DNA of 64,000 nucleotides from Diphasiastrum complanatum (lineage: Eukaryota > Streptophyta > Lycopodiopsida > Lycopodiales > Lycopodiaceae), in assembly GCA_029204225.1 (NCBI GenBank), contig CM055096.1:36388954-36452953 (forward strand). The letters run 5' to 3'. Below the pieces are notes generated by a model. It was not told the origin of the DNA. It saw only the letters and a program-made list of their open reading frames with translations, and did no database searches. Shown here in pieces: positions 1-10,719 of this stretch. Numbering within the stretch: position 1 is the stretch's first letter; the number at the start of each line of letters is the position of its first letter. Made by a program: the position numbers and the translations under genes.

Positions 1-1211
1 GTAGCAGCAACAGGAGGAGGTAATCCTGATCCAGAAGATTGACGTGGGTTGCCTTGAGGTTTTGGTTGTGTATCATCTTCCTCGAACACATCCTCTTCTT
101 CAAACCCCTCGGGTAGGATCTGTCTGGAATGATGAATAAAAAATGGTACAGCTGTCATGGAACTGTTCGAATCCTTTTCCAGGGAATTGAGAATCAAAGG
201 GCTCTGGGCTTTTGGGCATTCTAAAAATTTCATCTAGCCCTAAGGGGTTGGAATCATCGAACATGTCCATGAAAGCTTGGGTGTTCGGTGAAATTGCTCG
301 GGTTTGTGGGGGTGAGGCGGCTCGGGCAGCTGTGATTAGAATGGTGACTCCAATGGTCACAGACTGACCGTGTGAGAAAACGGAGGTGAGGGAAGCATCG
401 ATGGATTGGAGGATGGGGAGTTCAGTGCGAATTGCAGCAGGGGGAGGAAGTGTAGCTGAAGAGGTTTGCCTAGCACGACGTCGTGACGCGGGAGGCGAGT
501 CAGGAATGACGACTTTCTGCGCATGCGACGGCGACTATGAGAACTAGAAGCCTGTTGTGTGGATTGGCCAGGTGTGTCTTCATACACAGATAAAACAACG
601 TTAGGAACAAACCCATGGATTTTATTATCAAGGTAGGAGACGAAAAGAAGGGACTTAAGTGGGCCGGCCGCAAATTGCTGTTTGGAATTGCTTTTAATGG
701 CCCGCTTGAGGTCACTAAAGACCGCGGGTTCTAGTGGCTTGCTATCAAGCTTGTAATTGGATTCTACTATGCGATGCATGATTTGAGAAGAGATGCGCTC
801 GTTCCTGAGGTTGCCAACCATCAGGAAGTTATTCAATAGCTGTGCAGCGGCATGGATAATAGGATCGCGGATGCATTCTAACAAATAGCCATCATTAGTC
901 CAATATAGTTCATCAGAGGTGTCAATAAAGGGTTTTATGACACTCTTGGCATGCTTATGATTGGGCGAGGGCTATTTGCCAAAAATTATGCCTATGGCTG
1001 CAAGGGCGGCCTCTGTCACATGCACCTTATGGGTAACAGTCTGGTAGGTGATGTAGAACTTAGACTTGGCCTCGGTCCATGTGCTAAAGGCCATGGTGAT
1101 GAAATCCATATTGATTGTGAAAAATTCAACTAGTTTGATCATATTTGCTATATTTCCATATTTGGCAAATTGAGGCCAACTTTGTTTTAGACTTAGAGTT
1201 TGACTTTTCAA
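1..1211 (-). pseudogene. unknown repeated ORF family, copy A (decayed, runs off left edge)
   Basis: I do not recognise this protein. The reading frame starts at an ATG at 1211 or 1109 (MDFITMAF), meets a TAG at 972-974, and continues in the same frame from 884 to about 515, where the frame shifts. It then reads through SPPASRRR and SVTIG to MDMFDDSNPLGLDEIF and MPKSPEPF near 180-360, and finally an acidic stretch (EEEDVFEEDD) that leaves the window. A homologous stretch on the + strand at 50640-51053 shares SPPASRRR, SVTIG, the DDSxP block and GFEQF, so this is a repeat family and not random ORFs. The content is a hydrophobic-helical N-terminal half, a Ser/Pro/Arg linker and an acidic tail. 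It could be an accessory ORF or a gag-like protein of an LTR element. No catalytic motif is visible. Confidence 0.5.
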
Positions 1212-1757
1212 AGTTCATTAGTCTAAATTTCATTTGAATAAACACTTTTTGAAAGTGTAGGAAAGTTAGAAGTCGAGTTTGAGTAGATTCAAATTTGAAT
1301 GTTGGGTACTTTGAATCTAGACCCAAAAATAATAGGGTTAGCATTTTGGTGGGAAAGCCAAGTGGCCAAATAGGGTTTGGACCTGCTATAAAAGGATGTA
1401 ACTCATGGAGAGACATATCTTCTCTCTTCTCTATCACATTTCATGCTTATACATGGTTCTCTTGAGTTCTATTATCCATTGGTGCACTATACTTGTGATG
1501 CAATTCTATGTGTAGAATGATCTATATTTGCTATTTTTGGATCCACACGTGTGAAATACAGTAGCTTGCTGGTTTTGTACGGACAACAACAGTACTTTAT
1601 CATTTGATTCATGTTTGATCAGATTTTATTAGAGTTTGCATCTCATTTTGTGTGTAGATGCTGATTTCTCTACATTGGTGAGATTGGTAGAGTAACTTCT
1701 TTTGTAACCCAAGATCGTTTTGTGGATTGGATCATAAATGATCTGAAATCCTTCACA
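1136..1757 (+). mobile_element. 5' LTR of a Copia-like element (left edge approximate)
   Basis: The right edge is clear: the sequence ends in CTTCACA and is followed at once by a primer-binding site matching initiator methionine tRNA. A TATA box (TATAAAAGG) lies at 1387-1395, as expected for U3/R. The left edge is my best guess, a TG at 1136, because no partner 3' LTR was found. The LTR overlaps the 5' part of the antisense unknown ORF, so the two may have been joined by insertion or deletion. Confidence 0.55.
1387..1395 (+). promoter_or_regulatory. TATA box of the LTR promoter
   Basis: TATAAAAGG lies about 370 bp before the LTR end, followed by a pyrimidine-rich start region (TCTTCTCTCTTCTC). 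This is the usual placement of an LTR-retrotransposon core promoter. Confidence 0.5.
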
Positions 1758-1769
1758 TGGTATCAGAGC
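1758..1769 (+). other. primer-binding site (initiator Met tRNA)
   Basis: TGGTATCAGAGC, the classical plant LTR-retrotransposon primer-binding site, directly follows the LTR end CA with no spacer. Confidence 0.8.
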
Positions 1770-2600
1770 TTGTGTTTCAAGTTATGAAGGAGAAAATCAT
1801 ATCTATCAATGATTTGGTGAAGATATCAAGGCTAGAGCATGCTAGAGAGGATTTTACCACAAAATCGAGTTTTTTGCTTTTGAGAGAATAGCATGCTAAA
1901 TTTTGAGTGATGTTAGTTGTATGAGAATGGGAGGGGTTACTCATTTCCAGGTTTGCTTGGTTGAGTGAGTAGAAGTGGTGGCTAATAGATTGCATATCAA
2001 ATTTTCAGCATTTGCATGTAGATTTGGAATAGTTAATTTTTTAAAGATTTTGTCAAAACCCTAATTTTGATTGGATCTCTAGATAGTGAGGTTGCTGGAC
2101 TTCATTTGAGTGTGTTTCAATCTTAGGAAGTGGCAAAAGTCATTAGATTGAGGATAGATCATAGGTTGATCAAGATTCCATGATTCTATGTGTTGATTTG
2201 CTTGGTATAAGTGCTAGAAGAGAATTATTGAGTAAAAAGCCAACTCTAAAAGATCTTAGAATCTTTGGATCTACTTGCTATATTTTTCATCATTAGATAC
2301 AAGAAAGAAGGATGATCCTACATCCATAAAAGGAGTCTTTGTTGGTTATGGTGAAAATAGCAAGGGATATAGAGTCTATGATCCCCAAAATTAGTCTATT
2401 GTTCATATAGTTTTTGTAGATGTTGGGCGACTGAATTTCTATTGGGTCATATAAAATCTCTAGGTTTTCTATTTGTAAAATCAGTTCTTTACCTCTGCTT
2501 AATTTAGTTTGATCATAGTTGCAGATCCCCGACAAGAAACTGCAGATGAGCTTTCTATGAGGAACAACTGCCAAATAAATAGTAGAGCTCCTACTTATGT
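1770..2600 (+). pseudogene. Copia internal remnant: gag start and integrase C-terminus
   Basis: Just after the primer-binding site a short frame starts at an ATG near 1785 (MKEKIISINDL) and stops after about 35 codons. At about 2220-2470, with frameshifts and stops, the + strand encodes KPTLKDLRIFGSTCY and then KGVFVGYGENSKGYRVYDP. This matches the end of Copia integrases (LRVFGC, FVGYSEESKGYKLYNP type). Everything between gag start and integrase end is missing, so the element is internally deleted and dead. No reverse transcriptase is left. Confidence 0.6.
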
Positions 2601-3036
2601 TCTTTTGTAGACTTTTAAGAGAACCTTGTGAGAAGCTATCAATATAGGGTTAAGGCTGACAACACCCTTACTGTTTAGGTGATTTGCAAGTCTCTAGCGT
2701 ATGATTGAATATAGTAAATGGGGCTCGTAAATCAATATAGTAAATGGAACTATGACCTAGGAATGTTTTAGGCTCCAAATTTAGGGCCCAATGAAATAAT
2801 GTTTGCAGAATATCTCGATAGATAATGGAAATGAAACTTATAAGCCACATGATTAAGGCTTTAATACTTGTGCAGGCTATGACCGAACAATAGCAGTGAG
2901 TGTTTGGTCCTGTAATTATGGAGTATGAGGAAGTACATCAATAGACTTCCTCCTTGATTGCAATGATTTTCAACGACTATTTCTGGCTATTACCAATTGA
3001 TCTTTGTTGCAGATACATTTTTTTTATTGATGCATT
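2601..3036. other. no recognisable feature
   Basis: I see no coding, RNA or repeat signature here. Short stop-rich frames and a small local duplication (AATATAGTAAATGG twice, near 2708 and 2736) are all that stands out. It is probably decayed transposon or original intron sequence. Confidence 0.3.
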
Positions 3037-3395
3037 GAGGTTTGTGACCCCCCATCATTGATTCCTTGGTGGGTTGTAGGGATTCTTACGTCCCATGAAT
3101 ATAGAGCTGTTGCCCATACATTATTCCAGTTGAGCCATGGAGGTTTGTGATCGCCCATCAACAATCCTATAGTAGATTGTCAAGATTCTCAAATTCATTG
3201 CTACAATGGTGCCGTCCATACATTGTTTCAGCTTATTTGTCGTGGTTGGTGATCCCCCCATCAATGATTTCTTAGTGGATGCGATGCTTACCTTTCATTG
3301 CTATGGAGGTGGTATTTACGAATTGTTGTCAGCTAATCTATTGAGGCTTGTGCTCCCCCATCAGTGATTGCTTGGTGAATTGTCACTAGTGATCC
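3037..3395. repeat. degenerate minisatellite, about 3.5 units of about 100 bp
   Basis: Units begin near 3043, 3142, 3245 and 3345 with the shared core GAGGTTTGTGATCCCCCATC followed by a TGATT...TGGTGGATTGT block. Each later contains a GCCxATACATT...CAG block. Units differ by substitutions and small indels. No coding potential is seen. Confidence 0.65.
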
Positions 3396-3889
3396 AATAC
3401 ATCAGGCCCACCACTTGTGCTTTAGTCAGTATTAATAGTACTGATAACTCCATGATGAAGCTCATTTAGCATATGCAACAGATGCTGGAAAAGCTATGAC
3501 AATCTTCCTGAGACATTCTTCATGCCATTCAATAGGTAGGCCAGCAGCCATCTTCAGCGGTGACCTTTACATTCATTCATAAATATTATTATATTTCTCT
3601 TGTTGATATAAAGTCTATACCGTACTTGCACTCCATGTTCTGGAATGTGTTCCGGATCGTGTTATTGTTTGGTTTTTAATTTTGATTTTTTGATGTTTTT
3701 GAATGTTATAATTACTATTTATCTTAACATAGAATTTTAGGCTTGAAAGGAAAAAATTTTAACTCTTAAAATTAACTTGTTATTGATTTTTGAGTTGACA
3801 ATAAAAAAAAAGCATTCCAGAATGCTCATTTCGGAACATAGATGCAGCGGAATGAGTGTTCCGGAACGTAGAATGTAGATGGTACAACC
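3396..3889. repeat. AT-rich segment with GGAAC/GTTCC motifs at both ends (possible MITE remnant)
   Basis: Around 3634-3660 the sequence has TTCTGGAATGTGTTCCGGA. Around 3812-3880 it has CATTCCAGAATG, TTTCGGAACA and GTTCCGGAACG. The AT-rich core between them carries an A9 run. A similar motif cluster next to a T-rich tract occurs at 11105-11152 (GGAACG, GGAACGTGTTCC). Inverted, motif-flanked AT-rich blocks suggest a small non-autonomous DNA transposon, but I cannot define terminal repeats or a target duplication. Confidence 0.3.
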
Positions 3890-4490
3890 GGTTTCACCAA
3901 GGTCTCAAGTAACAATCTTATTTTGTGCCATCTCAAAAGGTCTACCTTTTCATAGGAAGTTTCCATATCAAAGAAGGATATTTATCCTCCAGTGAGTTGC
4001 TTGAGCCTTGTTCGCTCAAGATTTTCATGTATGCAAGAATTTCAATGAAAATTATGTGAGACCTTCTTGCCCAAGTATTTCTATTCTTGTGTAACTTCAA
4101 TCTTAGCCCCATCATAAAGTAGATGAGGATCATCTATCCTCTTCAATCATGGTAACTTTTGTTTTGCTTAATTTGACTAAAAGACCTGAAGCCTCACAAA
4201 ATTTCTTGAGAACATCAAGATATAGTGTAGGTCTTATTGGCAAAAAAGAAGCAGTTCATCTGAAAAAGAAGAAGGCTGATAACAAAATGAAGGAACTTGG
4301 CACCCCCTTCACTTTCATTTTGAGGATAATCTTAAAGCTTTTCAATGTAAATACCAAAGAGGGTAGGGGAGAGAGGACAACCTTGCTTGCACCAATGCCG
4401 CTAAAAATTTCAGCTGTGAATCCTTTTGAAACACATCTTTGCTATCACTTTGATAGAACTCTAGTTTGACCTGCTTGAGCCTCTAGTGGG
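3890..4490 (-). pseudogene. LINE reverse-transcriptase fragment
   Basis: Read on the minus strand in shifting frames, 4400-4300 encodes a degraded QGCPLSPTLFGIYI-type block, and 4200-4150 encodes FCEASGLLVKL with a KTKV segment further on. These are the core and post-catalytic blocks of non-LTR reverse transcriptases. Several stops and frameshifts make it a dead fragment. It seems a different LINE lineage from the PIP-motif family that fills the rest of the window. Confidence 0.55.
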
Positions 4491-5023
4491 CCCTACTAGA
4501 CACTGAGTATGTGCCCGATATACAAAGTGTTAGATATAGTCATGTGTACGTTAGGAAGGTGAGATATGGTATCCCAAATGAGTCCAATACTCACAAACTG
4601 AGAGTGCCAACATGAGTAACACCCCTATTCCTAAACCCCAAGAGAGGATGTGAGTGTTTAAGCATGAGTATCTCTCGTCTCCCATATATGTATCCCCAAA
4701 CTTCAAGACTCTTTGTAGATTAATGATCAACTTGAAGATAGCCTCCACCTAAATAGGAGGCACAGCGAACTCGTCTAGAATAATGTGATGTGCCACCAAA
4801 AGCACGTGGAGTCATGATAGACTAGTCCAATCAGATTGAATAAGTTTTGTGCACCAGATCTCTGCTAAGGTGTAAAAAAAGGCGAGGCTGCCAACGTCTC
4901 GTATACGTCGCCTGAAACAAAATCACTCTAAGCTGGTTGGGGAAGGCTGTCCTTTCCTAATCAACTAGTGGTTGCACATCTCATACTAAAAATAGGACCT
5001 GTGAAAGGTACTCCAAGTAACGA
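4491..5023 (-). pseudogene. LINE ORF2 C-terminal fragment (window family)
   Basis: The minus strand carries the post-RT region of the same LINE family as the copies at 20781-31700. The stretch near 4755-4790 reads HHIILDEFAVPP, matching HEILLAEFxxPP in the other copies. 4960-5020 matches the 'STYTYLGVLFxGPIF' region. Frames are broken. Its right end abuts exactly the remaining 52 bp of an LTR. Confidence 0.5.
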
Positions 5024-7640
5024 CAATAGGAATCTTGTCTTGGGTTACTTGTATGATCAATTCGGTTTTCTAACATGGTATCAAAATGTGGTTCAAGATT
5101 TGAGAGAACGAGGAGGTACTTCAACCGATGGAATCAATTCATAAGGGATTGATTTGGCGATCATCTTCAAGGGAGAAAAGTAGGTGCCCCTAGCAAACCC
5201 TCAAGTTTGGTCTTCATCTACAAGGGTGGCAGCTTTGTGGAAGAAGGTTTGGCGGTACAAGGAGAGATCTATATTTCTGGAATCAGATCACTGGACTGCT
5301 GTTGGAAGCAGTTTGCTGGCTGTTTACAGGCTGATCGCTGATTGCAAAGAACCAGATTATTGAGGTGGATTTGATTTGGGGCTGATCGCTGCTGGATAAC
5401 TGCTGGTGCTGGATCAGACCTACAGTACCTGATCGCTGCAGATCTGATTCTGGATCGCTGAAGGAAGGACCTGAGTCTGTTTGCTGCTGACAGTGCGCAG
5501 GTTAACCACTGACTTGAGGTGTTAGATCGTTTGCAGGCCTTGAAAACGCTGGCTGTAGGGCGCCTGATCGCTGCTGGTTTTTGATCAGTACTGTTTGATC
5601 TTTGCCTGACAGACCTACACGCTGCTGCCTATTTAAAGCAAATTGCAAATCCACTGGATGCATCTATTTTGAATGGCATAGGTTGTGACAGCTTGATACA
5701 AATATCAAGCTCATTGCAGAGTAGCTGATGCAGCTTGATTCACGGAGATCAGCATACGCGCATAACAAGCTATTTTGTACATCGAAGGTGTCGACATAGC
5801 TTTCAAGAGTTTGAGTAAGTCAGTGCATATTATGAAGGTGCAACTAGCAGATGTGAATGGAGCCATCATTGTTGGATATTGTTCATCAAGGCAGCCAACA
5901 CAAGATTTACATCAGAACCAACGCACAGGTCAAAGGAGCCAAAGGGCATACAAGGAATCATGAAAGACAGTTTGCTGATCTAAGGCAGAAGAGTGAACAA
6001 CGAGTTGCAGTTGGAGCTTTTTGCATGCAAGTGAAAGTACAACAAGGCAATCACACAAGAGGGAGATGGTAGGGGAAGACAATCAGTGATCATGGTGTCG
6101 TTGAAGCTGCAAAAACGGCTACCAACAAGCATACTAAAGGAAGGTCAACTTCAGAAGCTCCAAGATTGGACAAGGCTTTGTCGAGGTTGGAATCGACAAA
6201 TCTGCAAACTCTTAAGAGGGAGTTGCATGAGAAGTATAGACTATGAGTCTATATAGGTAAATCGATATTTAAGAGGATGTTTCATTGATTCACAGTTTCT
6301 TATCATGGTGGCAAATGATAAGTTCATTGATTGTACATGTGGTGGTACCAAGTGAGATAAATTCTACTAGGAAGATCTGTTTTGAGTTGGAGACATTGTT
6401 CCTTCAATCTATTGAAGTTCATGTTTCGTCATGTGGTAGATTCTGTTATAAGATTTGGAAGCCAAGGTTGTTGATTAGCCGTTGAAAATCAACAGTATAG
6501 GTTGTTGTTTGGCCTGAAGAAAAACAACGTGGTTTATTTCTATTGACATGTTATTGATCATCCTTAGAAAATCAATGTGAAGTCTTCTTAAGTGAAGTAG
6601 GTTTTTTCAAGGAAGATGGACGTACACCAATTGGGAAGTTTGCATATGACAAAGTGTCAGGATAAATAGATGTCATGATGAGATGCTTTCTAAGTTGGAA
6701 AGTTGTTTGGAGCAAGTGACTCTATGTGTGAGATAGACGCAGGAAATTCCGTGGAAAAGATAATGTCAAGTAATTTGTGTGAGAAAGTATTTGAGGGGGA
6801 GTATTAGTTACTTTGTGTGAGGAATTGTATATGTTTTATCTTTCTATTGGGGATGCTCTATTACTTTCATATTGGTTTGGTTCATGTATGACATCCTATT
6901 TGTATCATTGTTGGAAAATGGTTGAAAACATGAATGCAAACATGAAGTGTACATCTAGGGGGAGTAGATAAACTAAGTTCATCAAGTCCGTCATAGGTGG
7001 TAACTTATGAAAGTACCAAGAGAATTGAAGCGGATTCAATTCAAGGAATCGACACAAGTGGAGCCAACTACTTATGAAGTATACGTTCCTAATGTGAGTG
7101 TTGATGTATGAGATTTGATGTTGATATTTGAAAATCTATTTTCTACTTATGATTGTCATCGTGGTGCTATGATAATCAAAGAGGATTATTTTTCCTTTAT
7201 GGATGTTGGTGAGAACCTTACATATTTGTGGTAGCTCGGAAGATGTTCAAAGAGACCAAGGTAGTCTTCAAGCAAAGTTCTCAAGATCAAGGCAAAGGTT
7301 ATCATGTCTACATTATTTGATTCAGGGGGAGTCAAAGTTCTTTGATTTAAAGGAAGTCAAGGAATCGGGTGATATGTTGCATGCATGGTGGTCACACATA
7401 TACACTAAAGGGACATGAGGACTAAAGCAAGACATTGGGAAGTCATATGAAGCAGGTTCATATGAAAAGGATCGACATTCAAAGGAATTCTACATCACCA
7501 TACAAAGGAAGTTCTACATCGAGTAATGAAGACATTGAGATCAGAGTTGATCGTGGATTCTACATCAGAGTTGAGGATCTTCGTTACATGGTCATCATGA
7601 AAGTTATACATTCATATTATAGCCTTGACAATGTAAACAT

Positions 7641-7650
7641 TAAGGGGGAG
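7641..7650 (+). other. polypurine tract
   Basis: TAAGGGGGAG immediately upstream of the 3' LTR start; this is the plus-strand primer site in LTR elements. Confidence 0.6.
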
Positions 7651-7989
7651 TGTTAGAGTTAATGTTAACATTAGTACCCCTAATGTTATCATCTAGGTTA
7701 ATTAGGATTATTGGGCCATGCCTGCGTGCTAATTCTAGGGGCCCTTACATTTATTTACTAAAAGTCTAGCTAGACTATAGTTAGACAAGTTTGAAATTCT
7801 AGTGCTTGATTTGGAGCGCAAGTTATTGCTATAGATGTCTATAAGAATGCAGTGTGCCCTACCTCATTTGCAATGGGACATAGTTGGAGTTTTCATCACT
7901 TGTGTTCTCTCTCACGTGTTTGGCTATTGTCTAACAAGAATAGGAATCTTGTCTTGGGTTACTTGTATGATCAAGTCAGTATCCTAACA
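7651..7989 (+). repeat. 3' LTR (339 bp)
   Basis: It starts TGTTAGAGTTAATG after the polypurine tract and ends GTATCCTAACA. The last about 50 bp match the 5' LTR remnant at 5024-5075 with a few substitutions. Confidence 0.7.
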
Positions 7990-8032
7990 GTCCTCCAAAG
8001 GAGAGAGTTACATATATACAGTAAATCTGTAT

Positions 8033-9375
8033 ATATATAGAGAGAGTAGTTGAACTACAAATGACTACTGGCTTCTAGAAAGTGGAAATGAACCACCAAC
8101 TCCCTAGAAGTGGAAATGAACCACCATCTAGCTAGAGAAGGGTCAAAGAGTTGCACCCCCCTACTAACAATGAGTCGGAAGGAGGCATCAACCAATGAGG
8201 GAGGAACCTCAAAAATATGGTGTGGAACTGAGGGCTTGGCTCGAATCAGCCTAGATATACTAGCCCAATTTGAGTCGAAAGCCTCATGTTCTAGACAAGC
8301 ACTGCATATAGTCCTATAGGAGTGACCATAGTATCGGAAAGGTGACGCTTACTGGCCCCGTCATTAATATACCACCTGAACCATAATCTGTGTAGCTGGA
8401 CCAGGCAAGCATGTCCCCCAAGTCGAGAGCTGAAGCTACATGCCTCAATTATGGAGCTAAGTGTAATGACATGTTCAATAGTGGAGTAATGTGCCCTAAA
8501 GCAGCTTGACCCATAACATAAAGTCTCCTGGTCTCTACCTCTGTACTCATTGCATACTAAAGTATAATGCCATAAAGCTTTGCAATGACATGCGCGATCA
8601 TGATGTTATGGTAATTATCAGACCTCACGGGATCACCACTCTTATGGATGGGATGTGTACATCAAGGAGGGAAGTCGGTAGTAACGGCACAGTTAAGGAC
8701 ATCAACAAGTAAAGTCGCAAGTGTATCAGGGCTAGAGCTCAGACTCTAAGTCTCGAATGTCCGGAGATATAAAGGGATGAAGGACTGAACAAAAGTGTAT
8801 CTTGGTGTCCAATTAGGGATAGACGTAGGGTGTGTGATAGGGCGTATGGTAGGGCATATGATATTTCCAAGATGAATAGAGAGGCATGAATGATCGGATA
8901 AGGTGGTGGTGGAAATATGAAAGTCAGAGATAATAGATATAAAAGAGTGTGACCCCATGAGATAATCCACAACATTGTGGCCACCACCATGAGGGTGACA
9001 AGTGAAACCTCCAAAGCCAGGCCAATAAGCTAAGCCATTAAGAATGGCTAAGTCATGGGCCTCCCCAAAATGCAACAAGTGCTCATCATAAGTTGTGTCC
9101 GGTCCCATCATATCAGTAGAGAAGCTGGTATTGCCCATATCCTCATCATCAATAGCCTGTATGCAAAGCAAATCAGAAACATCATGAAACATTGTTTGAC
9201 AAAAAGCAGTCTTGGGATTAAAATCGCAAGCCAGTAGTATATAATGAATAATACTTGGAGATAGGTCAACATATGGAGAATTAGCACACTCAAAGGAAGT
9301 CTCAAGAGGAAAATAACATGCTGCTATAAAGATATCCCTGTCCAATCCAATCCCTTGTCCAACGAGGCAAATCCT
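8033..9375 (-). pseudogene. LINE fragment: endonuclease, RT start, C-terminal piece
   Basis: The minus strand from 9345 to 8746 encodes an APE-type endonuclease middle part: IAACYF, ACDFN (GDFN in intact copies), HLLHFGEAHDLAILNGL, HPHGGGHNVVDY and LSDHSCLS. The DFN and SDH blocks hold catalytic Asp/Asn and His. From 8720 to 8560 it encodes the degraded HPIHKSGDP...IMIAH...KLYGTIL block that opens the RT. From 8330 to 8130 it encodes a broken AKPSVPH...EVPPS block downstream of the RT. The RT core is deleted. The left end has a TATA/GA microsatellite (8025-8047), the usual 3' flank of this family. Confidence 0.65.
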
Positions 9376-9504
9376 TATCTAACATGCATGTTCATCACGA
9401 CTAGTGAACTCAAGAACCAGCTGTAAGGACACATAAGTCGAAAACCATTTGAACCCAAGAAACTTAGGTGAACCTCTCACACTACTCTCATGTGTCTCAG
9501 TGAA

Positions 9505-9800
9505 TAAGAAGAAAGAAAGTTTTATTAACGTCTTGTCTATACCTGAGGGTTTGTAAGACAAAGAAATAAATCTCAAGTGTGTAGATAACTTGGGGAGCGT
9601 ATGAAAACATCTCTAAACTAAATAAAACAGTGAAACACGGGCTACAAAGAGCTATCTCAATCTCATAAATATAGTGTGATGAATACAATGATCTAATCCG
9701 GAAGGGATGAGGAAAACCATAGATAGACAACTCTTGTAAATGTGTCAAGTAGATAGCACTCTTAAGGAAGACGTGACGATGGTGGATTGCACTGGATGCA
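9505..9800 (-). mobile_element. LINE 3'-end fragment with terminal hairpin
   Basis: The + strand reads GAAAGAAAG, then TTTTATTAACGTCTT, then a short hairpin region and GTAAGAC. This is a diverged copy of the LINE 3' signature (hairpin between GTCTT and AAGAC, then TTAATAAA, then a CT-rich tail on the element strand). About 240 bp of 3' untranslated-like sequence follows to the right. No ORF was recognised. Confidence 0.5.
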
Positions 9801-10187
9801 CAATATGCCTTTGATACTGTCGTCTTTGTCTAGAAGGTGGACAAGATCGTTGATATCTAGGTCTGTAAGGATGTCTTCAAAAGATGGGATGTGTTTGTTT
9901 GGTACACTGCCATTTATCCCGCCAGGTGTCTATCTGTGACTGGTATGTCCAAAGGTCTCATCCTCTGACTCAACTCCGAAGTCCCAATCCGGTCTTTGTC
10001 GACATCTGGAGAAGGTAGTAATGCTAGGTTGAGACAAATTTTGTGTATGTCTCAGAGTCATCATCTCACGAATCATCAAAGCCACATATCTTGGATCCTC
10101 TTAAGTAACAAAAAAAGTGGAGTGTCATTGGTGACTTTCGATATAGGCAAAAATATTGCCTCTAATCTCATAGTATATAAGGCAGTT
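9801..10187. other. intron sequence, nothing recognised
   Basis: No coding block, repeat unit or splice-bounded exon of the host gene was found. The preceding exon of anthranilate synthase is not in the window. Confidence 0.3.

Positions 10188-10268
<81 letters not shown>
10188..10268 (+). repeat. (GA)n microsatellite 30 bp upstream of exon
   Basis: An uninterrupted (GA)n run of about 80 bp ends 29 bp before the exon start. Unlike the LINE-linked tracts it is not followed by the TTATTAATGTCTT hairpin signature. Its many AG dinucleotides lie close upstream of the real acceptor, so the branch point must sit in the short segment after the tract (CTCAC at 10282-10288 is a candidate). Confidence 0.9.
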
Positions 10269-10270
<2 letters not shown>

Positions 10271-10297
10271 CATTTGTTTTGGCTCACATGTCTTCAG

Positions 10298-10449
10298 GAG
10301 GTTGGGTAGGTTATCTCTCATATGATACAATAAGGTATGTGGAAAAGAAGAAACTTCCTTTCGAACGTGCCCCTGATGACGACAGAGGACTTCCTGACAT
10401 CCATTTGGGACTCTATAAGGATGTCGTTGTGTTTGATCATGTCTCAAAG
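10298..10449 (+). CDS. ASA: anthranilate synthase alpha subunit, exon (first seen here)
   Basis: This is part of the TrpE-type component I that makes anthranilate from chorismate, the committed step of tryptophan synthesis, in plastids. The exon encodes GGWVGYLSYDTIRYVEKKKL, then a PFERAPDDDRGLPDIHLGLY stretch and VVVFDHVSK. This is the conserved GGWVGYxSYDT core and the LPDIHLGLYxDVxVFDH block of plant ASA proteins. The acceptor is CTTCAG at 10292-10297; the exon starts with two bases of a split Gly codon. The donor AAG|GTATCA at 10450 leaves phase 0, which matches the next exon. The frame is open, with no stops. Upstream exons (transit peptide, N-terminal regulatory part) lie outside the window. 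The acceptor position is slightly uncertain; identity is secure. Confidence 0.93.
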
Positions 10450-10719
10450 GTATCATAAGACACTTAAACCTTTTTTGTGTTGAAGTGGCCATATATGCTT
10501 ACATTCTTGCATGATCCTTTTCCTAGTTGTGGGTAAAATTATCAATTGCTAAGTTATCCCAAAGATATAGGAATATATTGGCAACTTTCAATTTGATGCT
10601 CTTAGATGAAGGATAATACTGGAAGCTTTCAATTTCATGTGCTTAGTATTTCATTATAGACGTTTTGACCAAAAAACATTGTAAGAGAGCTAGTTATTGA
10701 TGCTTTTGGTATCTCTCAG

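Larger units (their letters stand above)
5024..7989 (+). mobile_element. non-coding LTR retroelement with truncated 5' LTR
   Basis: The last 52 bp of a 5' LTR (5024-5075) match the end of a 3' LTR (7651-7989): both contain AATAGGAATCTTGTCTTGGG and end in TAACA. A degenerate primer-binding site (TGGTATCAAAAT) follows at 5076, and a polypurine tract AAGGGGGAG ends at 7650 before the LTR start TGTTAGAG. The 2.6-kb interior has no ORF over about 75 codons and no gag/pol motif. Between 5320 and 5600 the motif GATCGCTG recurs about six times, and GGGGGAGT-type polypurine blocks recur at 6795, 6957, 7323 and 7643. It looks like a non-autonomous element that needs another element's proteins. The 5' LTR was lost at the junction with the LINE fragment to its left. 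Confidence 0.65.

Noticed and set aside
3037-3395. CRISPR-like repeat array
   Set aside because: The spaced repeats are long, degenerate and directly tandem, in plant DNA; they form a minisatellite.
10186-10320. Arg-Glu or Ser-Leu repeat ORFs over (GA)n tracts (also near 25020, 28740, 38070, 51660, 56860)
   Set aside because: They are translations of dinucleotide microsatellites in both directions; no start context or conserved flank supports a protein.
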